64,000 nucleotides of DNA from Myxococcales bacterium (GTDB lineage: Bacteria; Myxococcota; Myxococcia; Myxococcales; Anaeromyxobacteraceae). The position numbers were made by a program, and so were the translations under genes. The notes below the pieces were generated by a model that was not told where the DNA came from, did not search any database, and saw only the letters and a program-made list of their open reading frames with translations. The first letter of the stretch is position 1, and each line of letters begins with the position of its first letter. This document shows positions 62,402 to 64,000 of the stretch, piece after piece. The stretch spans positions 124,001 through 188,000 of the forward strand of contig JAJZQX010000009.1 in the NCBI GenBank assembly GCA_021806645.1, written 5' to 3'.

Positions 62402-63775
62402 ATGACGTCCAGCCCACCCAAGCCAGCCGCGGTGCCAAGCACGCCATCCGTGACTCCAGCCGGCATGGCTGGCGACCAGGGCGACGCGCTGGCCCGGGGT
62501 GGGCGGCTCAAGCTCTCCTGGCTGGTGCAACTCCACTGGTGGGCGATACTCGGCCAGGTGCTGATGGTCGGGCTCGCCGAGCTCTGGACCGAGTTCGACC
62601 TGCCCATCCCGAACATCATGGCGCTGCTCACCGCCGAGGTGATCGGCAACCTGGTGCTCCGCTCCTGGGCCCACACCGCCCATGTGACCGAGTCGATGAT
62701 GGCTACGGTGATGGTGCTGGACGCCGCGTTCCTCACGCTGCTGCTCGACCTCACCGGAGGCGCCTCCAACCCGTACTCCACGCTCTACCTGGTGAACGTG
62801 GCGCTGGCGGCCGTGCTGTTGCCGGGGCGCTGGTCCTGGGTCCTGATGGCGGTGACGCTGCTCGGGTTCGCGGCGCTCTTCGTCCACGAGTGGCTGGGCG
62901 GCCCGGCCCAGCACGTCCGCTTCGGGATGTCGCCGGAGCAGCTCCTCGTCGCCCACGTCAGGGCCTCGTGGGTGGCGTTGGCCCTGGCGGCCGTCTTCAT
63001 CGTCTACTTCGTGCGGCGGGTGGCGCTGGCCCTGGCCGACCGCGAGCGGGAGCTGCAGCAGACCCGGGCCCAGGCGGATCGGCGGGAGAAGCTGGCCTCG
63101 CTGGCGACGCTGGCGGCCGGGGCGGCTCACGAGCTCTCCACCCCGCTCTCGACCATCACCGTGGTCGCCAGGGAGCTGCAGCGGAACCTGGCCGCGACGG
63201 CCAGCGAGGGCGTGGCGCGAGACCTGAAGCTGATCCGGGATCAGGTGGGGCGCTGCCGGGAGATCCTCGATCGGATGGCGGGGCACGCGGGGGAGCAGGT
63301 GGGTGAGCCGCTCCGGAGCCAGACGGTGGCCGAGTGGGTGGCGGCGGCCCTCGACGGGCTGCAGGGCAAGGAGCGGGTCGTGCAGGAAGGCGCGCCGGGG
63401 ATCGAAGCCGTCCCGCTGGTCGGTCCGCCGCGTGCGCTGGCCGACGCGCTGCGCGGCCTACTCAAGAACGCGCTGCACGCCTCGGGCCCGGAAGGCACCG
63501 TGACCATGCGGCTGGAGTCCACGGCGGCGGGCCTGGTCCGGGTATCGGTCATCGACCGTGGGTGCGGGATGTCGCCGGAGGTGCTGGCCCGGGTGGGCGA
63601 GCCCTTCTTCACGACCAAGGGGCCGGGCGAGGGGATGGGGCTCGGCCTCTTCCTCACGCGGGCACTCGCCGAGCAGCTGTGCGGCCAGTTCCACATCACC
63701 TCGAGCCCCGAGCAGGGGACCGAGGCACGTCTCGAGCTGCCGGCCGCCAGGGCCGACGAGAGGAGCAACGCATGA
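62402..63775 (+). CDS. RegB/PrrB-type redox sensor histidine kinase
   Basis: A 457-residue membrane kinase. Six hydrophobic segments (residues about 38-205) contain the quinone-site motif LTGGASNPYSTLY (residues 117-129) typical of RegB/PrrB. The H-box has phosphoacceptor His243 in AAGAAHELSTPLS. The catalytic domain has N-box LLKNALHAS, G1 VIDRGCGM, F-box FFTTK, and G2 GEGMGLGL. The redox cysteine near the H-box of RegB is missing. ATGA overlap with the response regulator shows they are a pair. Confidence 0.9.
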   Translation: MTSSPPKPAAVPSTPSVTPAGMAGDQGDALARGGRLKLSWLVQLHWWAILGQVLMVGLAELWTEFDLPIPNIMALLTAEVIGNLVLRSWAHTAHVTESMMATVMVLDAAFLTLLLDLTGGASNPYSTLYLVNVALAAVLLPGRWSWVLMAVTLLGFAALFVHEWLGGPAQHVRFGMSPEQLLVAHVRASWVALALAAVFIVYFVRRVALALADRERELQQTRAQADRREKLASLATLAAGAAHELSTPLSTITVVARELQRNLAATASEGVARDLKLIRDQVGRCREILDRMAGHAGEQVGEPLRSQTVAEWVAAALDGLQGKERVVQEGAPGIEAVPLVGPPRALADALRGLLKNALHASGPEGTVTMRLESTAAGLVRVSVIDRGCGMSPEVLARVGEPFFTTKGPGEGMGLGLFLTRALAEQLCGQFHITSSPEQGTEARLELPAARADERSNA

Positions 63776-64000
63776 CCGAGAACGTCGAAGAGGGGCGCGA
63801 CACCCTGCCCAGCCTGCTGCTGGTGGACGACGACGAGGTGCTGCGTGAGCGGCTGGCGCAAGCCATCCGGGCGCGCGGCTACGAGGTCAAGACCGCCGGC
63901 AACGCCGCCGAGGCGCTCAAGGAGGTCGCCCTAGACTCGCCGGAGATGGCGGTGCTCGACCTCAAGATGCCTGGGATGTCCGGGCTGGAGCTGCTGCGCG
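63772..64000 (+). CDS. RegA/PrrA-type response regulator, N-terminal part (cut by window end)
   Basis: The visible 76 residues are a receiver domain: acidic pair Asp20/Asp21 in LLLVDDDEVL, phosphoacceptor Asp63 in MAVLDLKMPGMSG. ATG 63772 overlaps the kinase stop, so this is the cognate regulator. RegA-type proteins have a short linker and a Fis-like DNA-binding domain, which would lie beyond the window. Confidence 0.88.
   Translation, partial: MTENVEEGRDTLPSLLLVDDDEVLRERLAQAIRARGYEVKTAGNAAEALKEVALDSPEMAVLDLKMPGMSGLELLR

Overview
The window is GC-rich, densely coded DNA with strongly GC-biased third codon positions and many GTG/TTG starts. Several gene families point to the Myxococcota, and the overall set resembles Anaeromyxobacter-type genomes. 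These include a GYF-domain protein with an AgmX/PglI C-terminal domain, a lid-less Hsp70, a RegB/PrrB-type quinone-sensing kinase, and many small lineage-type hypotheticals. The genus is inferred from gene content, not from a search. Almost everything is chromosomal housekeeping; I see no insertion sequence, prophage, integrase or CRISPR array.

Layout: (1) 1-2531, the end of argS, a SPOR-domain protein, a phosphomannose-isomerase-like cupin, and an opposing pair (FAD dehydrogenase, small GYF protein). (2) 4367-8262, a glycolytic operon gap-pgk-tpiA-secG with a clear promoter and terminator, then tRNA-Leu(GAG). (3) 8384-12957, the most unusual block: DsrE-like, MoeB/ThiF E1, TusA-like, a MoaD/ThiS-pseudo-E1 fusion and a JAMM protease in one overlapping operon, followed under its own promoter by an APS-kinase-like gene and larE. 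This looks like a ubiquitin-like protein/sulfur-carrier system. (4) 12954-24309, mixed cell biology: truA, AgmX-like, clpX, a Trp-rich secreted protein, a lid-less Hsp70, dCMP deaminase, tRNA-Leu(CAA), an FmdB zinc ribbon, and a protein whose tail is an 11-copy 15-bp minisatellite. (5) 25139-28681, an iron operon (Fur-like, feoB, Cys-rich mini-protein, DtxR-FeoA) with a chain of dyad half-sites at its start. (6) 28835-37502, ftsB, a GAF-GGDEF diguanylate cyclase, PIN-PhoH, a lipid-kinase-like gene, dnaK, a RimK-like ligase and a lone DsbD-N-like protein.

(7) 37499-52894, the translation/transcription superoperon: rlmB, tRNA-Thr(TGT)-Tyr-Gly-Thr(GGT)-tuf-rpmG-tRNA-Trp-secE-nusG-rplK-rplA-(leader)-rplJ-rplL-(attenuator)-rpoB-rpoC, closed by an intrinsic terminator. 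(8) 52895-53952, an AT-richer intergenic stretch with a good promoter leading to a small sigma-70-family factor. (9) 54116-56494, a fliH-fliI-fliJ export-ATPase trio with no other secretion genes nearby. (10) 56449-64000, RNase D, a lytic transglycosylase, a CAP-domain lipoprotein, a DUF721 protein, and a RegB/RegA-type two-component pair cut by the window end.

The strongest lead is the E1/Ubl/JAMM cluster. Its ubiquitin-like domain ends in Gly-Gly inside a fusion to a degenerate E1, next to a catalytically complete E1 and a JAMM peptidase that could cut at that Gly-Gly.
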